Made by a program: the position numbers and the translations under genes
Assembly (NCBI GenBank): GCA_965201045.1
Contig: OZ241746.1
Location: forward strand, 682,001-746,000
Length of the DNA: 64,000 bases
Reading direction: 5' to 3'
DNA from: JAPORK01 sp026710285
GTDB taxonomy: Bacteria > Pseudomonadota > Gammaproteobacteria > Pseudomonadales > Endozoicomonadaceae
Notes under the pieces: generated by a model
Seen by the model: the letters and a program-made list of their open reading frames with translations, nothing else
Databases searched by the model: none
What the model was told of the DNA's origin: nothing
In this document: positions 55,328 to 64,000 of the stretch, piece by piece
How positions within the stretch are numbered: position 1 is the stretch's first letter
Layout: every line of letters begins with the position of its first letter

Positions 55328-56410
55328 ATGCCGGAATTTGCAAGTATTAGTATAAATGACAGCGGAGCTGCTTTTGATCATTCATCCCCTGCAAGCGAAA
55401 GCGCTATTACATTCAGGGCTGAGATCGATTATATGGAAAGGATAGAAAAGAAGTACAAAAATACACCTTCTTGGTTTCTGACTCCAAGGGAAAAGTTTTT
55501 GAAGGCTGTAAAGATACACTTGAAATCTTTAAAGACAAAAATATGGAATTTAATAGTAGTTATTAATGTGAAGCTTGCAGGGACTTTGTGTAGTGTTTTT
55601 AATAGTATTCAAAGGCTAAACTCATTTGTTTTTAAAAGTGAACGTAGGTTGTTAATTCCATTTAAAATTTATGATAACCTTTATAAAATTAGCGTTGATC
55701 AACAATGGAATGACATCGTGAAGTACATGGATAAAAACTATAATACAATCGTAATAGGTGTATGCCAAGGTCTTTCAAATCTACTTAATATTGCACTGCT
55801 TAATGAAGCAAATAATGAAAACTTGAACGAATTAACTTACAAAGATTTTGTATTTTTTTCTGACCTGCTAACAGGAAACAAAAAATATAAATCAGATACA
55901 CTTTCTGAAGAAAACAAAGTAAAAATGAAAATGTTTATTGAAAAATTATTTATACATCAACATATGCGCGGTGTAGGTTCGGGAGATAAATTAAAGCTTG
56001 CAGGGCTAAAGTTCTTTGGCAATCGTACAAAGCAAGAGTTTATCGACGCTTTCGTAGAGTTCATAGAAAGAGTTAAAGAGAGTCCAGCTCCTGTTGGTCT
56101 GATAGTGCATGGATCGATTTCATACCCCAGGTTTCGTCATGCCAGTGGCGTAGGATTTCTGAAGGATAAAGCTTTCTTTTATAATTTTCCTTATGAATAT
56201 TATAATACTGCTACTATAGAAAAAACTTATCATGCTAAAGAGTTTGATTTAAATTCACGGGCAGATATGGAACAGCTTGCAGCGGATATATTTGATGGCT
56301 ATCAAATACTACCACCATGGCAAAGAGTAAATGATTTTGACATGCTAATAAAGACTTATTCTTCACAACTAGATTTTGACGATGGAAAATTCCTACTTAA
56401 GAGTGAATGA
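55328..56410 (+). CDS. Putative papain-like (YopT/C58-like) cysteine protease effector
   Basis: This is a 360-aa protein. A TTG 12 bases upstream is in frame, but ATG 55328 follows GGGG at eight bases. There is no signal peptide and a helical, basic N-terminal third. The possible catalytic residues are C146 in VIGVCQGLSN, H271 in RHASGVGFL and N286 in AFFYNFPYEYY. Their order and spacing resemble the C58 peptidases (Cys in a GxCxxLS helix, then a His-Ala strand, then a strand ending FxD/N). The last position is Asn rather than Asp. The family assignment is inference; a host-directed protease would fit the other content of this region. It is flanked by repeats and gene-free DNA. Confidence 0.6.
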   Translation: MPEFASISINDSGAAFDHSSPASESAITFRAEIDYMERIEKKYKNTPSWFLTPREKFLKAVKIHLKSLKTKIWNLIVVINVKLAGTLCSVFNSIQRLNSFVFKSERRLLIPFKIYDNLYKISVDQQWNDIVKYMDKNYNTIVIGVCQGLSNLLNIALLNEANNENLNELTYKDFVFFSDLLTGNKKYKSDTLSEENKVKMKMFIEKLFIHQHMRGVGSGDKLKLAGLKFFGNRTKQEFIDAFVEFIERVKESPAPVGLIVHGSISYPRFRHASGVGFLKDKAFFYNFPYEYYNTATIEKTYHAKEFDLNSRADMEQLAADIFDGYQILPPWQRVNDFDMLIKTYSSQLDFDDGKFLLKSE

Positions 56411-57025
56411 TCGGCTATATGTTGTGTGGTCGAAAAAACCCTTGTCAGTTAAAATTTACTATTCAATTATTTAGATCGCATTTTGAACGAATAGAAACAC
56501 TCTCTTTTTAAGACAAAAAAATAATATACAGTTCTTTCTTCAGATAGGCTATATTTTTTGAAAGCGTTATTATTTTAAATTAAAAGATTCACTTTATTTT
56601 TATTTTTTGAATTTTAATTAAAAATAGTTTATAACAAATGTAGCTAATCTAAATATAACGAATAGTATTTATCATTTCAATGTTATTAAGATTTTTCGCC
56701 ACAAAATGTTCTACTGGAAAAAGTTAGTAGTCCCTGACAAACCGAGTACATTACGGATTGTCAGAATACCACAAAAACAATTGATTGAGTTATTTATCAA
56801 TACCATGTAAATGATTACACAAGAATCGTTAGTGTATTGATTAAATCAGAACAAAACAAGTAATAGATAAAAACTTTATCACACCGATATTTATAACCCT
56901 TAACCGATATGATTTAGTACCAAAGAGCAAAAGTTGCTCCATTTCTGTCGGGAAAGTTATTAAGACCAGCCCTCAAAAAATATTTTTTCTAATAATTGAT
57001 GTTTATTAAAAGAGGAATTTTTTAC
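56411..57025. other. Gene-free region with one strong hairpin
   Basis: About 610 AT-rich bases separate the cysteine-protease-like gene from the next small gene. At 56734-56764, CTGACAA-A-CCG pairs with CGG-A-TTGTCAG around a nine-base loop; it is not followed by a T-run. I recognise no gene. Confidence 0.45.
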
Positions 57026-57628
57026 ATGAAAAAAAATAGACACTGGTTTACTGTGATTTGTCTTCTATTGATTATACAGAATGTATGGTTATTCAGTTCA
57101 GCAAAGAAAAAAGTACATAAAAATACAGTTTCGTTTGTTGGAAAAAGTTTTCAGTCGATCTCATTTTATATGGACAAATACTGTATCACTCGAAATCAGC
57201 CCTTTCATGGTATCTCGGTTGACAGAAAAAAAATAGTTGTAAGAGCTGGAAGGCATCGTTCGCTAGATATAGCTAATTGCTTTTGGCGATGGACAAATAC
57301 CAGCTCTTATCCGGATATGCATTTACTTAATTTTTCTATAGGAGGTACACTTGTACTTTCTTCTGGAACAAAGACGCTGGCATTATTTGAAGATTGTGCA
57401 TTAGGACAGGGACATAGTGGTGCAAAAAATAACTGGTGGTTTGGAGGAATACACTGTCGTTATCATGACAGACATGCTAATGTTCCTTACGGAAGAACTG
57501 ATCGTGAAGCTGACTGTTTGTCTGAAAAAAAAGAGCACTGGTGTTTTACAAGAAAATACAGCCATATTAATAAAATTTTTGTTGAAAAGGGTCGGTGTGT
57601 AGGAATTAAGGATGAAATCTGGAATTAA
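57026..57628 (+). CDS. Predicted secreted protein upstream of RHS copy 4
   Basis: The protein is about 200 aa from ATG 57026, which follows AGAGGA at good spacing; upstream in-frame starts (56996, 56999) lack such a site. Residues 1-25 form a signal peptide (HWFTVICLLLIIQNVWLFSSA). The mature protein is basic and rich in His, Trp and Cys (seven Cys in the last 150 residues), which fits disulphides in an exported protein. It resembles the 18955-19425 protein in overall design only. The stop overlaps a downstream nuclease-like fragment in another frame. Confidence 0.6.
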   Translation: MKKNRHWFTVICLLLIIQNVWLFSSAKKKVHKNTVSFVGKSFQSISFYMDKYCITRNQPFHGISVDRKKIVVRAGRHRSLDIANCFWRWTNTSSYPDMHLLNFSIGGTLVLSSGTKTLALFEDCALGQGHSGAKNNWWFGGIHCRYHDRHANVPYGRTDREADCLSEKKEHWCFTRKYSHINKIFVEKGRCVGIKDEIWN

Positions 57629-57816
57629 TTTTTAATGAAATACTCACTGAATATCATGATTATACAAAATCTCCGATTGTTTTACCGAATGACATATTGA
57701 ACCCTACAGATGCAGGAATTATTTTTGTGTCCGATCATGATCCAGTCATAATAATAGAGTTTGACTTTTGGGCAACAGATGAGCTCAATAACTTATCTTT
57801 TATGGGTAAATTTTAA
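57616..57816 (+). pseudogene. C-terminal fragment of an endonuclease/exonuclease/phosphatase-family protein
   Basis: A frame without a usual start codon encodes LIFNEILTEYHDYTK, LPNDILNPTDAGIIF and VSDHDPVIIIEFDFW before TAA at 814-816. The SDHDPV motif is the signature catalytic end of the DNase I-like EEP fold. The N-terminal part is absent, so this is probably the tail of a lost gene. It overlaps the 5' end of RHS copy 4 in a different frame. Confidence 0.5.
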
Positions 57817-60800
57817 AGCCTTATACAATAAACAGCTTTTATCTTGTGTTATTTTTTTTATATTATTACTGTTATCTGAACAGTTAAGTGTGTTTTCATC
57901 TGGTATCAAGCCTCCTGTTCTGCCTAAAAATAAAAACTACTTGTATCAATATGACAGGAGGCAATTACAAGAAAAAAACCCTTTAAATAATCTCTATTTA
58001 GAGAACAAAAAAGAAAAAAAATCAAAAAATATTGTTAAAGAAGGCTCAGATGGAAGTGAACCATGGTCTAACGCTTTTAATTTTAAAAAAAGATGGGGAA
58101 CACAGATTGATCCGCGTACAGGTATATTAAGTGCTCATGTCAAAACAGGCAGTTTGCTTAGTAATTTAGGGCACGGTCCAAATATTGATCTTGAGGTAAA
58201 TTACAGCAGTAATGCGCATGCCGATACCGATGAGCTGGGACAGGGCTGGAGCTGGAATCTTACTCATTTTAATCCAATAACACATCAGTTAACCACTTCC
58301 ACAGGACAAAATTTTTATCTACAGAAAAACAGTAATGGTCAGTGGTTTCCTTTATATCATAAGCTTAAAGATATCCATATTGATGTAAAAAAAGATTGCT
58401 TTATTATTACTTACACGAATGGATTAAGAGAGATATTAAACAGTCATGGTTATGAAACAGCACTTGAACAACAGGATGGATGGCAAGTACATTTTTTGTA
58501 TTATTCCGGTAGTCATCTTCTTCACTCTGTTATTGATGATGAAGGACACAGTATTATAATTCAATGGAAAAAAGGCAATGTAACTGTTATTAGCCGAGGT
58601 AGTGAAGGACAGTCAGTTCCGGTAATTATTAATACACAACAAGGGAAGTTACGTGATATTCTCCTTCCTTTACAAAAAAGCAGTGCAAGCTATGGTATTC
58701 ATTTTAATTACACGGGAAACTTTATAACTGAGATCACTTATCCAAACGGTTTAAAAAAAATATACGACTATAATTGTAATGATGCAATGAAAGTAAATCC
58801 TGATGGAAAAACTAATCTTGCTCTTTGTGTCGTCGTGAAAGAGATAGTTAATCCAGGCTCAGGGCAGCCTGCTATGACAACCCGTTACCAGTATACCTGT
58901 GCAAATGGCAACAATCATAATTATCTTGGTTTTAACTCCGGACTAAAATCAACAAGGAACACACTTGAAGATAGTCTTTTTGAGGCACCGGTCAGTTATA
59001 CTTACAGCACCACAGAAGATAACGGTATTATTCGCACACTGCGCACTTATGATAAATACCATCTGCTGATTGATGAACAGCAAATCAGTGACCGCACCGG
59101 AAACAAATTATCTGAAGTGCAAAGTTTTTTCTGCCGTACTGATCAGGTCAATGGTTGTGCTCATTCTTCTTTTACTGACTTACCAGTAACTTATAGTCAA
59201 CCTTTAAAAGTTGTTACCAAACTGTGGGGAAACAGTACAAACTATCCAGCAACAACTACTGAAACCAGCCAGTATGATCAACAAGGCAAGATGATTTCCC
59301 ACACAGATGCATTTGGTCGTTTAACACAGATTAGTTACTGTCCTGTAAGTGGAGACATCTTTTGTCCACCACAACCTCATAACTGGTTTTTTAGTAACTT
59401 AATAGAATCCGTTACATTATATCCGGCACGTATTAAAGCGGTAACATCCTCCGGATTATTACCGGTAACTACCCGTAATTATTATCGCAAACAATTTAAT
59501 CATAGTGGAAGTAATTATATTCTGGTATTAGATCATCAGGTACAACAAGCCGGAGCTCAAAAAAAAATCATCACTCGTCGTTATTATCAGGATGCAACCA
59601 ATCCTTTAACTTATGGATTATTAAAACAGCTTATTTTAACCAGCAATCAGCAAGGACCTTCTAAACTTAGTCGTGTTGAGATGGATTATTACTATACAAA
59701 AAGTGCAAATTGCTACAGAAAAATAACACATAGTGCTGTCAGGCTGGAAACGGGTAAAAGCAGACTTTCTCCTTTGGTAACAACCAGCTTATTTACCAAT
59801 CACATATTACAAAGTGTTGATCCATCAGGAAGGAATACAGTTCGTTATCACTATGATCTTTGGGATCGTTTGATACGAGTTGATCTTATACGAGAAACAT
59901 CTTTTACCGTTAGTACCTACTATCAATATATTGTTTCTCCTGTATTAAATCAGATAATTGTTACTACTGCTAATAAGCTACAGAGTAAAATTATTTTTGA
60001 TGGCTCCGGACGACAGGTGATCAATTATGGAGAAGCCATTTCAGAAACAGGGAAAGCAATACAAGGTAAATGGGTTTTAAAGCAAAAAACGACCTATGAC
60101 AAATATGGACGCACAGCAAGTAGTTTTGCTTACATTGCTGACTCATCAGGAAAAATAAATGCACTAAAAACAACAATGGATTATGATGATTCAGGCAGAT
60201 TAATTCACACCCATCTCCCCGATGGAGAAACAGCAGTCACTGCATATAATGATGCTGATCGTTGTGTGATGCGTTATCAGCAGAGTGCTGGTGGAAAGCG
60301 CTCGGTTATTTCTGTAACACAAAGCAATGTGCTCTATCAGCCAGTCAGACAATGGATATTTCCAGAAAATGATAAACAACTACCTTTATTACATACACTG
60401 TGCATTATGCAGGATCAGCAAATAGCATTATCAGGTGGTCATATTGCTAAAATGAGTTATGACGCTTTCGGTCGATTGATAACAGCAACAGATATGCTCA
60501 GGCATGTTATAAAAAAATATTATAATGCCTTTGGACAACTGACAGATATTAATGACCCTGTTGGTGACAGTATACATTATGTATATGATTTGACCGGGCA
60601 TGTTGTTCAGTCATGGGTTTGCCCGGTATCGGGTAGCAACTATCTGTTGTCATCTGCTGCTTATAACGCAGCAGGAGAATTGTTGTGGCAAGCCGGAGAA
60701 GATGTAAAACGCACTACTTTTACTTATACTGAAGATGGAAAGCTACTCTCTGCAACAACACCGGCAGGACATACGACCAGAGTAAAATATGACCAGTCAG

Positions 60801-63352
60801 GAAGACCTGTTGCTAATTTACTAGATGGAAAGCTTCAGTTAATAATAAGGTATGATCCTGTAACACAACGGATAATCAGTCAAACCGATATTACCGGAAA
60901 AACTACTTTTACTTATGATGATGACGGGTTACCACGAAAGCAATATCATGTGGGTAAAAACGGTTATCCTGACTATCAGTTTAGCTGGCGATATGATGCG
61001 AATCGTCGCATTGTGAGCGTCACAGATATTGCCGTCAATAAGACACAAAAAATTTATGACGCACTGGGAAGAACAGCACAGATACGTTATCAGCCTTATC
61101 ATGGAAAGGTGGTATTACTGTCAGCATCCGTTTATGATGATTTTTCCCGTACTATTGCAGTAAAATATGGCAGTGGTATGTACCGAAAAATTCACTATGA
61201 CAACATGGATCGTTTTGACATGATCACTGATACGTTAAATAATCAACCTCTATCTTACTGGTCATTTAGCTATGATCCGCTTGATAATATTACGATGAAA
61301 ATAAATAAGACAAAAGATGACCTGGCTGTTTATCACTATCAGTATGATGCACTTAATAATCTGGCAGATATGTCATGCAATAGCACAAATAAAAATATTT
61401 TATGCCCCAGAGATACTACTTTTAAAGCTTCAGAGCTGAAAAGTGCACCGGTGATTGTCCGACAAAATTACCACTTTAATCCATTAAACCGGCTTGCCAG
61501 CGTAGAAGAAACTTTACAAGATACACTACAATCGCAAACACTCAGTAAATTAACAACGTACCAATATAGTGATAGTACAACTCCTCTGCGTTTACAGAAA
61601 ATCAGTACCAGCTGGAATCATCACCCTCAAATAACCCGGCAGCTTCACTATGATCTAATGGGTAATATGACAACTGATGGTGAAGGTAATTATGTTGTTT
61701 ACAATGCTTATAAGCAAATTATTAAAGTAACTCAGCTTAACGGACAACAGAGTAGTTATACTTATGATGGTTTCGGCAGAGAAACAATGGAAAAAAATAG
61801 ACAGGGAATGAGTTATCTCATCTATCGTGGAAATCATTTAGTTAATGAAAAAGTTAGCAGCCCGAGACAAGCTGAGCACACTACAGGTTATCAGGGTGTT
61901 GCAAAAACGATTGATGGAGCTGTTTATCAGTATAATGAAAGTAATTATAAAGGAGATGTCGTTGGTATATTGGCTAAATCAAAACAAAACAATAATAGCT
62001 ATAAACTTCACCAGACTAATATTTATAGTCCTTATGGTATGATTTGGCATCAAAAAGCACAGGCTGTTCCCTTATATCAGCGTAGTTTATCAGGTTTTGA
62101 TGGTGAGCGTACAGATCCTGCCACTGGCTGGCAGTTTTTAGGTGCCGGGCACAGAACCTATAATCCAAAGCAGCGCTATTTTGTTAGCGAAGATCCGGCA
62201 GGAGGAGGATATGCTTTTGGTAGTAATAATCCAATTATGAATAGTGATCCCACAGGAAATATACCACAATGGATAGGTGCTGCATTTAAATGGATCGGTT
62301 ATTTCAGTTCTTTTGGGCTCAGTGCACTGCATGCAAAATGGGCGAATATTGCCGCAGAGGTCATTAATGCCGGTTTGACAATTGCGACTCTGGGGGCTTC
62401 AACTTATAGTTATGGCGGTGCATTACCAGGACTTGCGGTAACAGCAGGCACAGCTATTGCAGGTAGTGTGCCTGTTGTCGCAGCATCAATACCTGCTAAC
62501 AAAGGACTCAATATAGCGGGATCTGTTACAGGTATTGCACAAATGGCAGCAATGGTTGCAACCGCAGCTATTGATGCCGGACTTTATTTTACAAAAAAAA
62601 TACCATTATCAATGACAAAAATGTTGATGAATCGTGGAGATATTTCACTGGAAGATCTCAATTTTAATATGTTTGCGATGAAATCATCGACAGGGAAGAA
62701 ATTATTATTTTTTAATGTCGATGTCAGAGCAAGCTTAAAACAAATATCAGCACACACCACAAAAATGTACGGTGTTGATTATTTTTATCTGCCTAGTTTC
62801 AACGATGTAACAAATCTGTGGCAACTATTAAAATTTGAACGAAGTAATGATTTAATAGCTTGTGACACAGCATGCATACTTGCTGCGATACGAATAAACT
62901 CCACTATGCTGGAAATAGATACACTACAGGATTTTTTAGATTATAAGTACCAATTTATGAAATCAATTGCTGAAGCAAGACAAGGTTCATATAATTCTAT
63001 GGTAAAAGCTGTACCTGATCGATATTTGAATTGTTTTTTTACGAATATTTTAGATAAGATCAGCGACGGTGAATATTATGCTTATGCAGATCAACCGAAT
63101 ATTTCCCTGGCGCAGATATTACAGCCTGGTCAGGGAGGGGTTATTTTTGTGCCCGGTCATGTTCAGGTTGTACTGCATATGGCACACTGGTGGGTAACTT
63201 ATGTATTTTCAGATCATGGTATGATAACGATGCAAGGTGAAATTAGTGCTATTGAAAACTCACTCTTTTCTCACCTCTTATCTCCATCTAAAAGAAAAAT
63301 TTTAGCCTGCAAGAGGTTAACGGATATAGAGTTGCTGAACTATTTGCTTTAG
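57779..63352 (+). CDS. RHS/YD-repeat giant secreted protein with possible papain-like or NlpC-like tip (RHS copy 4)
   Basis: The protein has 1,857 aa from ATG 57779; an in-frame TTG at 57761 is possible. A hydrophobic export segment lies at about 20-36 (SCVIFFILLLLSEQLSVF). The family start has WSNAFNF, QIDPRTGILSAH and LLSNLGHGPNIDL, then the YD-repeat shell. The core has YSPYGMIWH, GFDGERTDPATGW and SEDPAGGGYAFGSNN, ending DPTGN at 1490-1494. The hydrophobic Gly/Ala module (about 1500-1610) is very similar to that of copy 2. In the tip, ACDTACILAA (C1695 or C1699), PGHVQVV (H1794) and FSDHG (D1812) are in papain-fold order. PGQGGVIFVPGHV also recalls NlpC/P60-type peptidases. No immunity gene follows. 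Confidence 0.9.
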   Translation: MSSITYLLWVNFKALYNKQLLSCVIFFILLLLSEQLSVFSSGIKPPVLPKNKNYLYQYDRRQLQEKNPLNNLYLENKKEKKSKNIVKEGSDGSEPWSNAFNFKKRWGTQIDPRTGILSAHVKTGSLLSNLGHGPNIDLEVNYSSNAHADTDELGQGWSWNLTHFNPITHQLTTSTGQNFYLQKNSNGQWFPLYHKLKDIHIDVKKDCFIITYTNGLREILNSHGYETALEQQDGWQVHFLYYSGSHLLHSVIDDEGHSIIIQWKKGNVTVISRGSEGQSVPVIINTQQGKLRDILLPLQKSSASYGIHFNYTGNFITEITYPNGLKKIYDYNCNDAMKVNPDGKTNLALCVVVKEIVNPGSGQPAMTTRYQYTCANGNNHNYLGFNSGLKSTRNTLEDSLFEAPVSYTYSTTEDNGIIRTLRTYDKYHLLIDEQQISDRTGNKLSEVQSFFCRTDQVNGCAHSSFTDLPVTYSQPLKVVTKLWGNSTNYPATTTETSQYDQQGKMISHTDAFGRLTQISYCPVSGDIFCPPQPHNWFFSNLIESVTLYPARIKAVTSSGLLPVTTRNYYRKQFNHSGSNYILVLDHQVQQAGAQKKIITRRYYQDATNPLTYGLLKQLILTSNQQGPSKLSRVEMDYYYTKSANCYRKITHSAVRLETGKSRLSPLVTTSLFTNHILQSVDPSGRNTVRYHYDLWDRLIRVDLIRETSFTVSTYYQYIVSPVLNQIIVTTANKLQSKIIFDGSGRQVINYGEAISETGKAIQGKWVLKQKTTYDKYGRTASSFAYIADSSGKINALKTTMDYDDSGRLIHTHLPDGETAVTAYNDADRCVMRYQQSAGGKRSVISVTQSNVLYQPVRQWIFPENDKQLPLLHTLCIMQDQQIALSGGHIAKMSYDAFGRLITATDMLRHVIKKYYNAFGQLTDINDPVGDSIHYVYDLTGHVVQSWVCPVSGSNYLLSSAAYNAAGELLWQAGEDVKRTTFTYTEDGKLLSATTPAGHTTRVKYDQSGRPVANLLDGKLQLIIRYDPVTQRIISQTDITGKTTFTYDDDGLPRKQYHVGKNGYPDYQFSWRYDANRRIVSVTDIAVNKTQKIYDALGRTAQIRYQPYHGKVVLLSASVYDDFSRTIAVKYGSGMYRKIHYDNMDRFDMITDTLNNQPLSYWSFSYDPLDNITMKINKTKDDLAVYHYQYDALNNLADMSCNSTNKNILCPRDTTFKASELKSAPVIVRQNYHFNPLNRLASVEETLQDTLQSQTLSKLTTYQYSDSTTPLRLQKISTSWNHHPQITRQLHYDLMGNMTTDGEGNYVVYNAYKQIIKVTQLNGQQSSYTYDGFGRETMEKNRQGMSYLIYRGNHLVNEKVSSPRQAEHTTGYQGVAKTIDGAVYQYNESNYKGDVVGILAKSKQNNNSYKLHQTNIYSPYGMIWHQKAQAVPLYQRSLSGFDGERTDPATGWQFLGAGHRTYNPKQRYFVSEDPAGGGYAFGSNNPIMNSDPTGNIPQWIGAAFKWIGYFSSFGLSALHAKWANIAAEVINAGLTIATLGASTYSYGGALPGLAVTAGTAIAGSVPVVAASIPANKGLNIAGSVTGIAQMAAMVATAAIDAGLYFTKKIPLSMTKMLMNRGDISLEDLNFNMFAMKSSTGKKLLFFNVDVRASLKQISAHTTKMYGVDYFYLPSFNDVTNLWQLLKFERSNDLIACDTACILAAIRINSTMLEIDTLQDFLDYKYQFMKSIAEARQGSYNSMVKAVPDRYLNCFFTNILDKISDGEYYAYADQPNISLAQILQPGQGGVIFVPGHVQVVLHMAHWWVTYVFSDHGMITMQGEISAIENSLFSHLLSPSKRKILACKRLTDIELLNYLL

Positions 63353-63432
63353 TGATATTTGTTGATACATATGAACAAAATCAGTTGCGTTGTATTCAGC
63401 ACATATAATAACATTTTCGGACTTTTGCAGAG

Positions 63433-64000
63433 TTAGTAGCTTACACTTTGAATTATCGATAACAGCTGATCTTCCACTTTTTTTACTGTATCGTTATGAT
63501 CAATACAATTATTGGTCATTAGTGAAAAGATGACTGTTTTACCATCGGATACTTTAAGGTAACCTGCCAGAGTTTGCACGCCTTTCATAGAACCGGTTTT
63601 TGCAAACAGATTATCTTTTAAGCCAATAGCATGCATTCTTTGCTGTAAAGTACCATTTGCGCCGGGTGTTGCCATTGCATTTAAGAAATCTGTTTTAATT
63701 TGTTTTGAATGATATGCAGCATAAAGTAACTGATTGATCTGATAAGGTGTTATTTTGTTATAATTGCTCAGTCCTGCGCCATCAAATAACCTTGTTAACT
63801 GAAAATTGATATCTGTATGTTTAGACAGAATACGCTTTAACGACTGTATGCCACTAAAAAAATCACCCTTTCTATAATCAAGGTATCCAAGTGTTTTCAA
63901 TATTGCATTGGCATACATATTATCTGAAAAGTGTAACATATGTCGAATTAACAGATTGATAGGTTTTGAAAGATGTCCGATAATGATTTTTTGTTTGTCG
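63433..64000 (-). CDS. dacB: D-alanyl-D-alanine carboxypeptidase/endopeptidase PBP4 family (partial, 5' end outside window)
   Basis: This periplasmic peptidase of family S13 trims or cleaves peptidoglycan cross-links. The frame is open from the right edge of the window to the stop at 63433. The SxN motif is in MLHFSDNMYANAI, and FDGAGLSNYN and the KTG motif in FAKTGSMKGVQTLAGYL are clear. The ATG at 63939 is internal, since KPINLLIRHMLHFSDN is also family-like and continues upstream of it. The N-terminal catalytic SxxK and signal peptide lie outside. It converges with RHS copy 4 across an 80-base gap. Confidence 0.92.
   Translation of the reverse strand, partial: DKQKIIIGHLSKPINLLIRHMLHFSDNMYANAILKTLGYLDYRKGDFFSGIQSLKRILSKHTDINFQLTRLFDGAGLSNYNKITPYQINQLLYAAYHSKQIKTDFLNAMATPGANGTLQQRMHAIGLKDNLFAKTGSMKGVQTLAGYLKVSDGKTVIFSLMTNNCIDHNDTVKKVEDQLLSIIQSVSY

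Overview
The window is AT-rich, has no rRNA, tRNA or CRISPR array, and comes from a Gram-negative, host-associated gammaproteobacterium. Supporting this are the hfq-hflX-hflK-hflC and miaA block, an LptE lipoprotein next to HolA, a PBP4-type DacB and gammaproteobacterial DinB and TrkA. Two aspartate-symporter-like APC permeases and many predicted secreted or effector-like proteins suggest an intracellular or symbiotic lifestyle (Legionellales/Coxiella-like is one possibility). The species cannot be fixed from the sequence alone.

Layout. 0-12.4 kb: a small secreted protein and two convergent giant RHS/YD-repeat genes. 12.7-18.5 kb: dinB, a secreted protein of a two-member local family, a secreted kinase-fold protein lacking catalytic residues, and gmk. 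19-25 kb: a third RHS gene followed by a small secreted protein. 26-32 kb: hflC, hflK, hflX, hfq and miaA, all on the minus strand. 32.7-43.5 kb: the second member of the secreted family, trkA, an IS3-family insertion, two APC permeases, holA and lptE. 44-54 kb: two giant tandem paralogues (about 1,270 aa) separated by a second identical IS3 copy. 53.8-64 kb: a possible methyltransferase-like protein, a possible papain-like cysteine protease, another small secreted protein, a nuclease fragment, a fourth RHS gene, and the C-terminal part of dacB running off the window.

The most distinctive content is the set of four RHS proteins. Each has an N-terminal hydrophobic export signal, a conserved DPRTG-type N-terminal domain, a YD-repeat shell and an RHS-associated core ending in DPSGN or DPTGN. 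All then share a hydrophobic Gly/Ala-rich module, followed by a different C-terminal tip. Two tips carry a possible Cys-His-Asp triad and one resembles part of a methyltransferase. No clear immunity gene follows any of them, which fits host-directed toxins better than interbacterial weapons (inference).

The region is heavily reworked by repeats. There are six copies of a non-autonomous element with Tn5/IS4-like ends (CTGTCTCTTAGTCAC), usually inserted in IS200/IS605-type terminal palindromes. Other repeats are two identical IS3-family copies with 3-bp target duplications, IS66 and other transposase remnants, and dispersed GGAATCC-type palindromes. These repeats lie at the places where usual gene neighbours are missing (gmk without rpoZ, miaA without mutL, lptE without leuS).
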